The notes below the pieces were generated by a model, which ran no database searches, was not told the DNA's origin, and saw only the letters and a program-made list of their open reading frames with translations. From contig JAUVCJ010000136.1 of NCBI GenBank assembly GCA_030595765.1, forward strand, positions 1 to 6,650: a DNA stretch of 6,650 bases, in the 5' to 3' direction. Both the position numbers and the translations under genes were made by a program. Shown piece after piece: positions 1-6,282 of this stretch (the stretch's first letter is position 1; each line of letters opens with the position of its first letter). Origin of the DNA: Thermoplasmatota archaeon (lineage in GTDB: Archaea; Thermoplasmatota; Thermoplasmata; GCA-020350865; JAUVCJ01).

Positions 1-228
1 CGTAGACGCTGTTGGTTGCGTAGCTGTTCGTAACCGTGCCATCGTTACGCCCCACGAGCCCACCGCCAAAACTTCCGCTGACGCTGCCTCCTGCGTAGCT
101 GCCCATGACCGTGGCAGTATTGTGTCCCACGAGCCCGCCAACATTACTTCCGCTGATGTCGCCTTCTGCGTAGCTGTTCGTGACCGTGCCGTCGTTCCAT
201 CCCACGAGCCCACCAACATAAACGGCTC
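1..228 (-). repeat. GLUG repeat block C with 75-bp tandem periodicity (cut by window edge)
   Basis: Three near-identical units encode YVGGLVGWNDGTVTNSYA, NVGGLVGHNTATVMGSYA and FGGGLVGRNDGTVTNSYA. At DNA level the anchor TGCGTAGCTG recurs on the plus strand at 17, 92 and 167, exactly 75 bp (25 codons) apart. These copies are more alike in base sequence than the units of block B, suggesting recent expansion. The array continues past position 1. Confidence 0.85.
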
Positions 229-3200
229 CGGCCACGAAGGTGTTCACTAAGCTTAGGTTTGAAACACTAGCACCGTTGTCTAGGCACCCGAATAGTCCCA
301 CGTAATTCTCGGTCGAGCGGTTGATGAACAGACCCGTAATTGTGTAGCCCTGGCCGTTGAATGTGCCTGTGAACAGGTCTGTGTTATCACCGAGTGGTAG
401 GAAGCCAGCGCCCAAATTCCAGCCATCTGTAAGGTCACCAGTAAAATCATTTGCGACTATGTAATCTCCATCAAGGTCAAACCTGACATGATTGAGTTCC
501 TGATCATTGGTAATGATATAACTGACTGCAACATTCTTACCAAACACTGGATACTCGGTTTTATCCAATTTTACATACCATATCCAATTTAGGTCCCAAC
601 CTGCTTCGTAGAAATTTTTTATGCCCTTCATCCCTTTGGTTTTCTTGCCAATCCCCCCATCGCTGGTGAGTTGACCTGAAGTCTCATTGTCCCAGAAGGA
701 ATCGGTAATGGTTCCAGTATTGTTCCCTGCAAAGCCTCCGATATCAGTGCCTGTTCCAGCCACTGCTCCTGTGCTGTAGGAGTCATCGATGGTTCCAGTG
801 TTGTTGCCAACAAAACCGCCTATCTGCGAATCACCAGAAGCTGGTCCGTGGCTATATGTGTTCTTGATCGTTCCATCATTAAGCCCGACAACGCCGCCTG
901 TTTGATTGGCTCCCGTTACCGCCCCAGTGTTAAAGGATGTTTCAATGATCGAGCCAACTTCATTATGACCCACGATGCCGCCAATATTATTGCCAGATCC
1001 CGTCACACTCCCATGATTTGTAGTGTCAGTGATCGTGCCGCCATCATTCCAGCCAACGATGCCACCAACATTATCATTTCCATTGGCATTCCCGTAATTG
1101 ACCAAATCTGTGATGGCGCCGGTAGCGTCAATATATGCTGCAAAGCCCCCAACATAATTGATCCCGCTGGCATTTCCTGTGCTGGTGCCGTTCGTGATAC
1201 TTCCGCCAGAGTATTGGTATCCGATGAATCCGCCAATATAATTAGATCCGTTAGCATTTCCGGAGCTGTAGCAGTTCATAAGGGTGCGATGGCTGATCCC
1301 TACAAAACCGCCGACATAAGAACTAATGGCACCGGTAGCTATGGCATCTCCTGAGCTATATGAATCCGAGATAGAGCCACCATCAAAATTACCAACAAAT
1401 CCGCCGATGGCTTCACTGTTGGTACCCAATCCCTCTGCATTTCCTGTGCTGTAGGAGTGAGAGATGGTACTGGTGTCACCATTTCTACCTACAAAACCGC
1501 CGATATAAGAACTAAAGACACCAGTACCATATGCATTCCCAGTGCTGTAAGAGTCAATGATCGCACCCACACCGTTATTTGCTCCAACAAAGCCTGCTAC
1601 ACCATTAAATTCCCCGAAAGCAGAACCAGTGCTGAAACTGTTTGTGACAACTCCTCTATTCTCTCCGATAAAACCACCTATTGTATACAAACCGGTGGTA
1701 TCCCCGGTGCTCGAACCATTCGTTATAATACCGCCATCGTCATTGTACCCTGCGAATCCTCCGGCATAATTATTGCTGGCATTGACCAGTGCATTACTAG
1801 AGGCATTGTCAATAGTTCCTGTGTTGTATCCTACCAGGCCTCCCACATAATCATTTCCATATACATAGTGGATGCTAGCAAGGCCACGAATTTCCTTTTC
1901 TGAGAGTGCTCTATCGAATATGGCTACTTCGTCCATTGTCCCATTAAAGTAAAAATCTGCTGCTGCTTCTGACCTACCGGCTCCAAATCGAGCCCCCGCA
2001 CCAGTATTCTTCGCAAAGACCGAGGTTACTGGGCCTGCCGCCAGCTCCCCGTTCTCGTACAAGTACATATTGGTACCATCATAAACCGCTGACAGATGAA
2101 CCCATGTATTATTTATCACTGGGCCGCCAATAACAGTTCCCCATCCAGACCCAGTCCCTATGGAAAACTGCCATTGATTGTCTGGATTTGCATATATCAT
2201 ATACCCGCTCTCTGGAGTAGTATCTCTGGAAGTAATTGGAGACCTAAATCCAGTCCCGCCATTGATCTTCACCCATAGAGTTAATGTGAAAACATCCGGG
2301 TTCAATGCCGGATCTTGCCCCACATACACAAAATCATTATCTCCATCGAACCTGCCAGCCCTATCAAGCTTGCCTTCAGCAGTGGTGTTCGCCCCTAATC
2401 TGGCATATCCGTGGTTGTCATTGCCAGAAATATCCTTCATTTGGCTTGGTGCATCAAGCCAAAAAGTTTCATTCATTGGCCAATAGGCCACAGGATCCAG
2501 GGTAGATGGATACATGTCCTCTTCCAGGTCAGAACTCATTATGCCGTTTAATACACCCTCGCTGTAACCTGCTAAACTGCCTACATAATCTCTACCCGTA
2601 TTGCGTGGGTTTTCCAGGATAGTGTTCATAATTTCTGAGCTAGAACTGAGATACCCAAAGAGGCCAATGTAGTCCGCTCCTGGGCGGTCAATGAACAGCT
2701 CTCTAATGCTGTGAGCCTGGCCATCGAAAGTGCCACTGAACTGGCTTGTCAGGTTGCCTACTGGGATAAACCCATTTCCTATGCTTCCGCCCCACATTTG
2801 AGCTGAGTCATTAACTCCCAAGGCAATATTGTCAACCAGTATATAATCCGCAGTCAAGTCCAGCAGCATCAACTGTACTTGGTGGGAGCTGAGTATTTTG
2901 GTGTCCCATTCCATTCTTAGAAATGGTCTAGTCATATCATCCACCATCCACCAGTCGTTGTTAAGATCCCAACCATAATTGGTGAAGGTTGTCTCATCGA
3001 GCATATTTGCAGTATCCCACCCATTTCCTCCACCATATGAAGTGGCCATTCCTGTGGTATTTACATCCCAAGCAGAGGTGAATACATCAAAATTAAGGCC
3101 GCCACCCACAAGGCCGCCTAAACTTGAGCTACCACTGACATTGCCTGATGCATAGCAGTCAATGATGTCATCAGCGCCCATTGCCCCATTAAATCTCCCC

Positions 3201-4168
3201 ACCAATCCTCCGACCTCAGAGCCGCCGCTGACATTGCCAGTGCTGTAAGATCTGTGAACAGGAGCCATGTTCCATCCCACGAGCCCACCAACATAGGAAC
3301 CACCATGTCCGTTTACATACCCAGACGAATAGGTATTGACTAAGGTGCCTGCATCATTGTTATACCCAACGAGCCCTCCGACATATATGCTCCCGCTTAC
3401 ATCACCAGTGGCAAAGGAATTGGTCAGAAAACCGTTGTTAAAGCCAAAAAGGCCGCCAACATATTGGGCCGAACCGCTCCCAGTGACCGAACTGGTGGCT
3501 GCAGCCCTATCAACCGAACCGATGTTCGCTCCTGCCAAACCACCGATATAGGCTGTGCCAGAGACACTTCCTATGGCATAGGAACTATTGAGGGTTCCGA
3601 AATTATATCCAACCAGCCCACCTATGGAAGCCCTACCGCTCGTATCGCTTTCCGCAGAGCAGTTCTCAACAATGCCCCTATTGCCACCTACAAGGGCTCC
3701 AACCCGGTCATCACCAGAAACAGTCGCATCAGCCAGATTGATATCATGAACCCAGGCTCCGGTATCCAATACTCCAAATAACCCAATATATTGTCTTGAC
3801 ATGTTCTCGATGTACAGACCTGTTATGGTGTAGTCTCCACCATCCAGGGTGCCTGTGAACCTGTTAGCATCATCACCGATTGGTAGAAAACCCTCAAATG
3901 CCGTGCCGTTCCAATTCCACCCCGCCGTGGCTGAAGCGTCGATGTCGTTTGCCAGGGTGTAGTTCGCCCCAAGGTCTGCTGTCATGTTCTGCAGATCCCA
4001 GACATCCTCTATGATGTATGGATTTCCAACAGAACCGTCACCGATACCGTCAAAATCTCCGTTGACTGCCGAAACGTTATCTGTGGCAACAAAGGACACT
4101 GCGGTCAGTTGGGCCATGCCCATAACGATTACTACAATCATGGCTTTCATTTTAGTACTGGTCATCAT
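1..4168 (-). CDS. Giant secreted GLUG-repeat protein with internal LamG domain (3' end outside window)
   Basis: One frame is open from the ATG at 4168 to the left edge, at least 1389 residues with no stop. Residues 1-34 are a signal peptide: basic/polar start (MMTSTKMK), a hydrophobic core (AMIVVIVMGMAQLTAVSF) and a cleavage site after VSA. Next comes a GDGSVGNPYII segment typical of the start of GLUG proteins. Three cassettes follow: A (about residues 60-419), B (about 427-1210) and C (from about 1213). Each opens with a header containing FLPIGD or similar, a GT(L/F)(D/N)G motif, then YIGLFG. Each continues with 25-30 residue GLUG repeats of the form YVGGLVGYN-x-G-x(2)-NSYSTGNVSG. A and B close with a tryptophan-rich segment. 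A LamG-type jelly roll occupies about residues 558-765. GLUG arrays are thought to fold as a beta-helix, and LamG domains often bind glycans or proteins, so a surface adhesin or envelope role is likely. No anchor or sorting signal is visible because the C-terminus is missing. Confidence 0.9.
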   Translation of the reverse strand, partial: MMTSTKMKAMIVVIVMGMAQLTAVSFVATDNVSAVNGDFDGIGDGSVGNPYIIEDVWDLQNMTADLGANYTLANDIDASATAGWNWNGTAFEGFLPIGDDANRFTGTLDGGDYTITGLYIENMSRQYIGLFGVLDTGAWVHDINLADATVSGDDRVGALVGGNRGIVENCSAESDTSGRASIGGLVGYNFGTLNSSYAIGSVSGTAYIGGLAGANIGSVDRAAATSSVTGSGSAQYVGGLFGFNNGFLTNSFATGDVSGSIYVGGLVGYNNDAGTLVNTYSSGYVNGHGGSYVGGLVGWNMAPVHRSYSTGNVSGGSEVGGLVGRFNGAMGADDIIDCYASGNVSGSSSLGGLVGGGLNFDVFTSAWDVNTTGMATSYGGGNGWDTANMLDETTFTNYGWDLNNDWWMVDDMTRPFLRMEWDTKILSSHQVQLMLLDLTADYILVDNIALGVNDSAQMWGGSIGNGFIPVGNLTSQFSGTFDGQAHSIRELFIDRPGADYIGLFGYLSSSSEIMNTILENPRNTGRDYVGSLAGYSEGVLNGIMSSDLEEDMYPSTLDPVAYWPMNETFWLDAPSQMKDISGNDNHGYARLGANTTAEGKLDRAGRFDGDNDFVYVGQDPALNPDVFTLTLWVKINGGTGFRSPITSRDTTPESGYMIYANPDNQWQFSIGTGSGWGTVIGGPVINNTWVHLSAVYDGTNMYLYENGELAAGPVTSVFAKNTGAGARFGAGRSEAAADFYFNGTMDEVAIFDRALSEKEIRGLASIHYVYGNDYVGGLVGYNTGTIDNASSNALVNASNNYAGGFAGYNDDGGIITNGSSTGDTTGLYTIGGFIGENRGVVTNSFSTGSAFGEFNGVAGFVGANNGVGAIIDSYSTGNAYGTGVFSSYIGGFVGRNGDTSTISHSYSTGNAEGLGTNSEAIGGFVGNFDGGSISDSYSSGDAIATGAISSYVGGFVGISHRTLMNCYSSGNANGSNYIGGFIGYQYSGGSITNGTSTGNASGINYVGGFAAYIDATGAITDLVNYGNANGNDNVGGIVGWNDGGTITDTTNHGSVTGSGNNIGGIVGHNEVGSIIETSFNTGAVTGANQTGGVVGLNDGTIKNTYSHGPASGDSQIGGFVGNNTGTIDDSYSTGAVAGTGTDIGGFAGNNTGTITDSFWDNETSGQLTSDGGIGKKTKGMKGIKNFYEAGWDLNWIWYVKLDKTEYPVFGKNVAVSYIITNDQELNHVRFDLDGDYIVANDFTGDLTDGWNLGAGFLPLGDNTDLFTGTFNGQGYTITGLFINRSTENYVGLFGCLDNGASVSNLSLVNTFVAGAVYVGGLVGWNDGTVTNSYAEGDISGSNVGGLVGHNTATVMGSYAGGSVSGSFGGGLVGRNDGTVTNSYATNSVY
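194..220. repeat. 27-bp exact match to 3269-3295 (distant copies in blocks C and A)
   Basis: The 27 bases here, coding on the minus strand for YVGGLVGWN, are identical to 3269-3295, over 3 kb away in the same gene. Synonymous positions match too, although other units with similar protein sequence use different codons. This points to a segmental copy or gene conversion between blocks A and C. Confidence 0.8.
657..1855 (-). repeat. GLUG repeat block B after the LamG domain (about 14 units, GGFVG/GGIVG type)
   Basis: Residues about 772-1170 contain some fourteen degenerate units, for example YVGGLVGYNTGTIDN, TIGGFIGENRGVVTN, YIGGFVGRNGDTSTI, NVGGIVGWNDGGTIT, QIGGFVGNNTGTIDDSYSTG. Most carry phenylalanine or isoleucine where blocks A and C carry leucine. 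The last unit gives SFWDNETSGQLTSDGGIGKK and a lysine-rich KGMKGIKNF stretch (541-711), the standard closing segment of a GLUG array. Confidence 0.85.
1874..2496 (-). other. LamG/concanavalin-like domain (LamG_3 type) within the large protein
   Basis: Residues about 558-765 depart completely from the GLUG pattern. They open with PVAYWPMNE and show DISGNDNHGYA, GRFDGDNDFVYVG, FTLTLWVKI, NTWVHLSAVYDGTNMYLYEN and close with NGTMDEVAIFDRALSEKEI. These are the characteristic strands of LamG_3 jelly-roll domains found in secreted microbial proteins. Length (about 208 residues) and strand order look complete. The domain is bounded on both sides by GLUG units. Confidence 0.88.
3091..3712 (-). repeat. 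GLUG repeat block A (about eight units, GGLVG type)
   Basis: This block covers residues about 153-359 of the large protein. Units start at motifs such as RVGALVGGN, SIGGLVGYN, YIGGLAGAN, YVGGLFGFN, YVGGLVGYN, YVGGLVGWN, EVGGLVGRF and SLGGLVGGG, each followed by an (N/D)-(S/C)-(Y/F)-x-(T/S)-G-x-V-(S/N)-G half. The last unit runs into the closing segment WDVNTTGMATSYGGGNGW (2908-3078), which ends in a WDLNNDWWMVDDMTRPFL strand. Confidence 0.85.
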
Positions 4169-4310
4169 AATGTTACCTCCTAAAGGAGCAACTATCTTTT
4201 CAGAAGAAGCTACGCTGGCTTTTTAGCCTTTCCTACTGTTTTAAGATTTTCCATTAAGCATCAATGCCAAACCATCTGGTCATCAGCCAATTCCCACCTT
4301 AAAGCAATTT
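4169..4310 (-). promoter_or_regulatory. Promoter/leader region of the GLUG-LamG gene
   Basis: This is a 142-bp spacer between the lipoprotein stop and the GLUG-LamG start. On the minus strand, CTTAAAAC (4238-4245), preceded by GGAAAAT, is a candidate BRE/TATA pair; transcription would then start some 40-50 bases before the ATG, giving a short leader. In or next to that leader is the small hairpin GGCT-AAAA-AGCC (4217-4228). No oligo-T terminator for the lipoprotein gene is apparent. The promoter call rests only on base composition and position. Confidence 0.35.
4173..4188 (-). promoter_or_regulatory. Ribosome binding site of the GLUG-LamG gene within a small inverted repeat
   Basis: On the minus strand the sequence AGGAGGTAA (4173-4181) lies just before the paired start codons ATGATG, with seven bases from AGGAGG to the first ATG at 4168. 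This decides the start. The same purine tract is the right arm of CTCC-TTTA-GGAG (4177-4188), so the site could fold on itself in the mRNA. A four-pair stem is weak, and a chance palindrome is possible. Confidence 0.7.
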
Positions 4311-4907
4311 TTAGCCCGATGAAAGTATCTCATCAAACTCGGCCTGAGTTATAAATTGAGGAGTGTAAGACCCGCCTGCATTGGTGATTTCGGTCATAAA
4401 GGCGCGCAGATGGTTTTTTGAGCCCTTGTTAAGCCGACCATATGTTGATATTATGTCTGACTTGTCGGTTTGCGCTGTAAGTTCGTTAAGGTCTTTGATA
4501 TCAAGGTCTTCAACAGTTGCTCCAACTATCAATGCATCCAAAAGGGATATGTTGCCCTGGGCTACCAGATTCCTATACAATTCATCCAATTCGGATGATG
4601 TAAACACTCCATTGGCATCATCCTTTACCGGGTCTTCTATGCCATATCGATCTAAAAGCACCTTTACCGCATCTGTATGGGTTTGTTCGGACTTGGCTAT
4701 GTTGGTGAAAATATCCACACCCCATTTGGCACCGAGGGTGTTATAAACGTCTCTAGCCAACTTCTCCTCTTCTCGCATCAGAACAAGGCCATCGATTTCC
4801 TCAGCACCTAGCTGGGTCGTTTCACCGTTATCTATGCAGCCAGCAAATACTGTCAGGGATAGCAGGAGGATCGACAAAACTGCCAATTGTTTCATCGGAA
4901 ATTTCAT
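4311..4907 (-). CDS. DUF2202-family ferritin-like lipoprotein
   Basis: This is a predicted exported protein of 198 residues. Residues 1-23 form a lipoprotein signal: a short basic start (MKFPMKQ), a hydrophobic core, and a lipobox-like FAGC with C24 as the predicted lipidated cysteine. Residues about 38-196 match the DUF2202 family, a four-helix ferritin/rubrerythrin-like fold. Candidate di-iron ligands are in REEEKLARDVY (E47 or E48), SEQTHTDA (E74, H77), TVEDLDIKDL (E133) and SKNHLRAF (H166), the spacing expected of a ferritin-like site. The enzymatic role of the family is unknown; iron or peroxide handling at the outer face of the membrane would be inference. The frame stays open upstream to a TTG at 4991, but that extension has no signal-peptide character, so the ATG at 4907 is preferred; the ATG at 4895 (residue 5) is a close alternative. 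It is separated from etfA by 172 bp and probably has its own promoter. Confidence 0.85.
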   Translation of the reverse strand: MKFPMKQLAVLSILLLSLTVFAGCIDNGETTQLGAEEIDGLVLMREEEKLARDVYNTLGAKWGVDIFTNIAKSEQTHTDAVKVLLDRYGIEDPVKDDANGVFTSSELDELYRNLVAQGNISLLDALIVGATVEDLDIKDLNELTAQTDKSDIISTYGRLNKGSKNHLRAFMTEITNAGGSYTPQFITQAEFDEILSSG

Positions 4908-4929
4908 AGTGCTGGGCAACCAGCGTCTG

Positions 4930-4938
4930 CTATTAATC
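4930..4938 (-). promoter_or_regulatory. Possible archaeal TATA-like element for a leaderless lipoprotein transcript
   Basis: On the minus strand GATTAATAG lies 22 bases before the ATG at 4907, so its centre is about 26-27 bases from that ATG. This is the spacing expected between an archaeal TATA box and a transcription start that coincides with the start codon. No Shine-Dalgarno sequence precedes the ATG (the bases before it read GCCCAGCACT), which fits leaderless translation. The match to the TATA consensus is only partial and no convincing BRE is seen. Confidence 0.35.
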
Positions 4939-4997
4939 GTTTCTGTAAAGCTTGTGAGCCCATAAGCTGATGCAATTTGCTCAATCAGCAACTGTAT

Positions 4998-5052
4998 CGA
5001 AATGGTTCCGAATTGATATCAAATTAATACCGAAATGATATCGAAATTCGAT
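4998..5052. repeat. Five tandem 11-bp units, consensus CGAAATGATAT, in the etfA-lipoprotein spacer
   Basis: Read on the plus strand, the units start at 4998, 5009, 5020, 5031 and 5042: CGAAATGGTTC, CGAATTGATAT, CAAATTAATAC, CGAAATGATAT, CGAAATTCGAT. CGAA is exact in four of the five and CAAA in the third. The 11-bp step is close to one DNA turn, so the same face would be presented five times. Embedded perfect palindromes are TTGATATCAA (5013-5022) and ATCGAAATTCGAT (5040-5052, with one central base). The array lies 91-145 bp upstream of the lipoprotein ATG at 4907 and 28 bp past the etfA stop. It could be an operator array, or a short satellite of no function; the sequence alone does not decide. 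Confidence 0.75.
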
Positions 5053-5079
5053 TCAGCAAACTAGGGGGAGGTGCCGTTC

Positions 5080-6282
5080 TCAGAGCCCGCCAAGTCCTCT
5101 GGTCTTCAGTTCCTGGATCAGGAGCGGAAGTATAGCGTGGAGGTCGCCTACAATGCCATAATCGGCAACTGTGAAGATAGGCGCGACTGGATCCTTGTTA
5201 ATGGCCACGATTATCTTTGATGGCTCCATACCGGCGCGATGCTGGATGCTGCCGGATATGCCGCAAGCGATGTAGAGCTCAGGCCTTACGGTCTTGCCAG
5301 TCTGTCCAACCTGATGGTCCTTGGATATCCAGTCATTCTCGACAGTAGGCCTGCTTCCGCCGACCTCGGCTCCGAGGACATCTGCCAGTTCTTGAATGAG
5401 CTTGAATCCTTCCTTGCTACCCAGGCCTCTGCCACCAGACACGATGATCTTGGCATCTTCAAGGTTGACGCCCTTATGCTCGTCCTTGACGATCTCGATT
5501 ATCCTTGTCAGGAAATCAACATCGGTTACCTCGACCTGGAAATCTATGATCTCGCCAGGTCTTGCATCATCCTTAGGTTTCTCCTTCATGATACCGGGTC
5601 TCACCGTTGACATCTGAGGCCGATGGTTTGGGGTCATGATGGTGGCCATTACGTTGCCACCGAATGCTGGCCGTGTCTGGAACAGATTCTTGGTCTCTTC
5701 ATCAATAGTAAGCTTGGTGCAGTCTGCAGTTAGGCCAGTGCAAAGTCTTTGTGCAACTCTTGGAGCCAGATCCCTTCCGATGTGGGTAGCGCCATAGAGA
5801 ACTATCTCAGGCTTGGACTGGTTTATCATGTCCACAATGACCTTCGTGTATGGAAGTGTCTGGTAATGCTCCAGCCTGGGCTCGTCAGCAACATAGACCT
5901 TGTCAGCACCGTAAGCTACCAGGTCCTTTGCCAGGCCTTTCACGTTGGAGCCGAAAAGATATGCATAGACCTGAGTACCAAGATCGCTGGCAAGGTCTCG
6001 TGCAGCGCCTAGAAGCTGGGTTGTCACACTGCTCAGGTGTCCATCCCTCTGCTCAGCAAATACTGCAACTCCATGGTAGGAGGAAATGTCTGCCTCCTCC
6101 TTCTCTATTTTGCCCTCCTGGATTATTGCTTCCTGGGGGCATGGCTCCACGCAAGCGCCGCAGTTGGTGCACTTGTCGTTGATGATGGCCAGTCCTTCAA
6201 CCATATCGATGGCTGCGTATGGGCAGCTACCAACACATATCTCGCAGCCTATGCAAAGCTCTGCAACTACCAGGGTCTTCAT
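5080..6282 (-). CDS. etfA: Electron transfer flavoprotein subunit alpha with N-terminal 2[4Fe-4S] ferredoxin domain
   Basis: This is a complete 400-residue gene. Residues 1-60 are a bacterial-type ferredoxin module with two four-cysteine clusters: C10, C13, C16, C20 followed by P21, and C38, C41, C44, C48 followed by P49. Residues about 71-255 are the ETF alpha N-terminal domain, including RPAFGGNVMATI (204-215). Residues about 270-395 are the FAD-binding domain, with SGGRG (282-286), R311, QVGQTGKT (324-331), GISGSIQHRAGM (341-352), NKDP (362-365) and DYGIVGD (374-380), all classical FAD contacts in this family. Ordinary EtfA is about 310-330 residues, so the extra length is the ferredoxin module. 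Established knowledge: EtfA of the Acetobacterium woodii caffeyl-CoA reductase and lactate dehydrogenase complexes carries a comparable module, and both complexes are flavin-based bifurcating. A link to low-potential ferredoxin is therefore plausible but inferred. The ATG overlaps the etfB stop and has a strong ribosome binding site. The partner dehydrogenase is not in the window. Confidence 0.97.
   Translation of the reverse strand: MKTLVVAELCIGCEICVGSCPYAAIDMVEGLAIINDKCTNCGACVEPCPQEAIIQEGKIEKEEADISSYHGVAVFAEQRDGHLSSVTTQLLGAARDLASDLGTQVYAYLFGSNVKGLAKDLVAYGADKVYVADEPRLEHYQTLPYTKVIVDMINQSKPEIVLYGATHIGRDLAPRVAQRLCTGLTADCTKLTIDEETKNLFQTRPAFGGNVMATIMTPNHRPQMSTVRPGIMKEKPKDDARPGEIIDFQVEVTDVDFLTRIIEIVKDEHKGVNLEDAKIIVSGGRGLGSKEGFKLIQELADVLGAEVGGSRPTVENDWISKDHQVGQTGKTVRPELYIACGISGSIQHRAGMEPSKIIVAINKDPVAPIFTVADYGIVGDLHAILPLLIQELKTRGLGGL

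Noticed and set aside
1..228. Regular spaced repeats at the left edge as a possible CRISPR array
   Set aside because: The period is a whole number of codons (75 bp), the between-anchor sequence is also conserved, and the units translate as GLUG repeats.
848..1903. Two plus-strand open frames of 168 and 148 codons (848-1354, 1457-1903) with repetitive translations
   Set aside because: They lie wholly antisense to the GLUG repeats. Their repetition mirrors the repeat period, they show no recognisable domain, and the minus-strand frame has clear protein homology and a signal peptide.
2096..3781. Plus-strand frames opposite the LamG domain and GLUG block A
   Set aside because: The translations are proline/serine-rich with no domain character; they are shadows of the long minus-strand gene.
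4381..4746. 121-codon plus-strand frame opposite the ferritin-like gene
   Set aside because: It is antisense to a conserved DUF2202 coding sequence and has no recognisable motif or ribosome binding site.
4908..4991. N-terminal extension of the lipoprotein starting at TTG 4991
   Set aside because: It would bury the signal peptide 28 residues inside the protein, has no ribosome binding site, and begins directly after the 11-bp array.
5053..5079. Transcription terminator after etfA
   Set aside because: The minus strand here has a C-rich stretch but no stable stem followed by a T run; the nearest palindrome (5040-5052) belongs to the 11-bp array.
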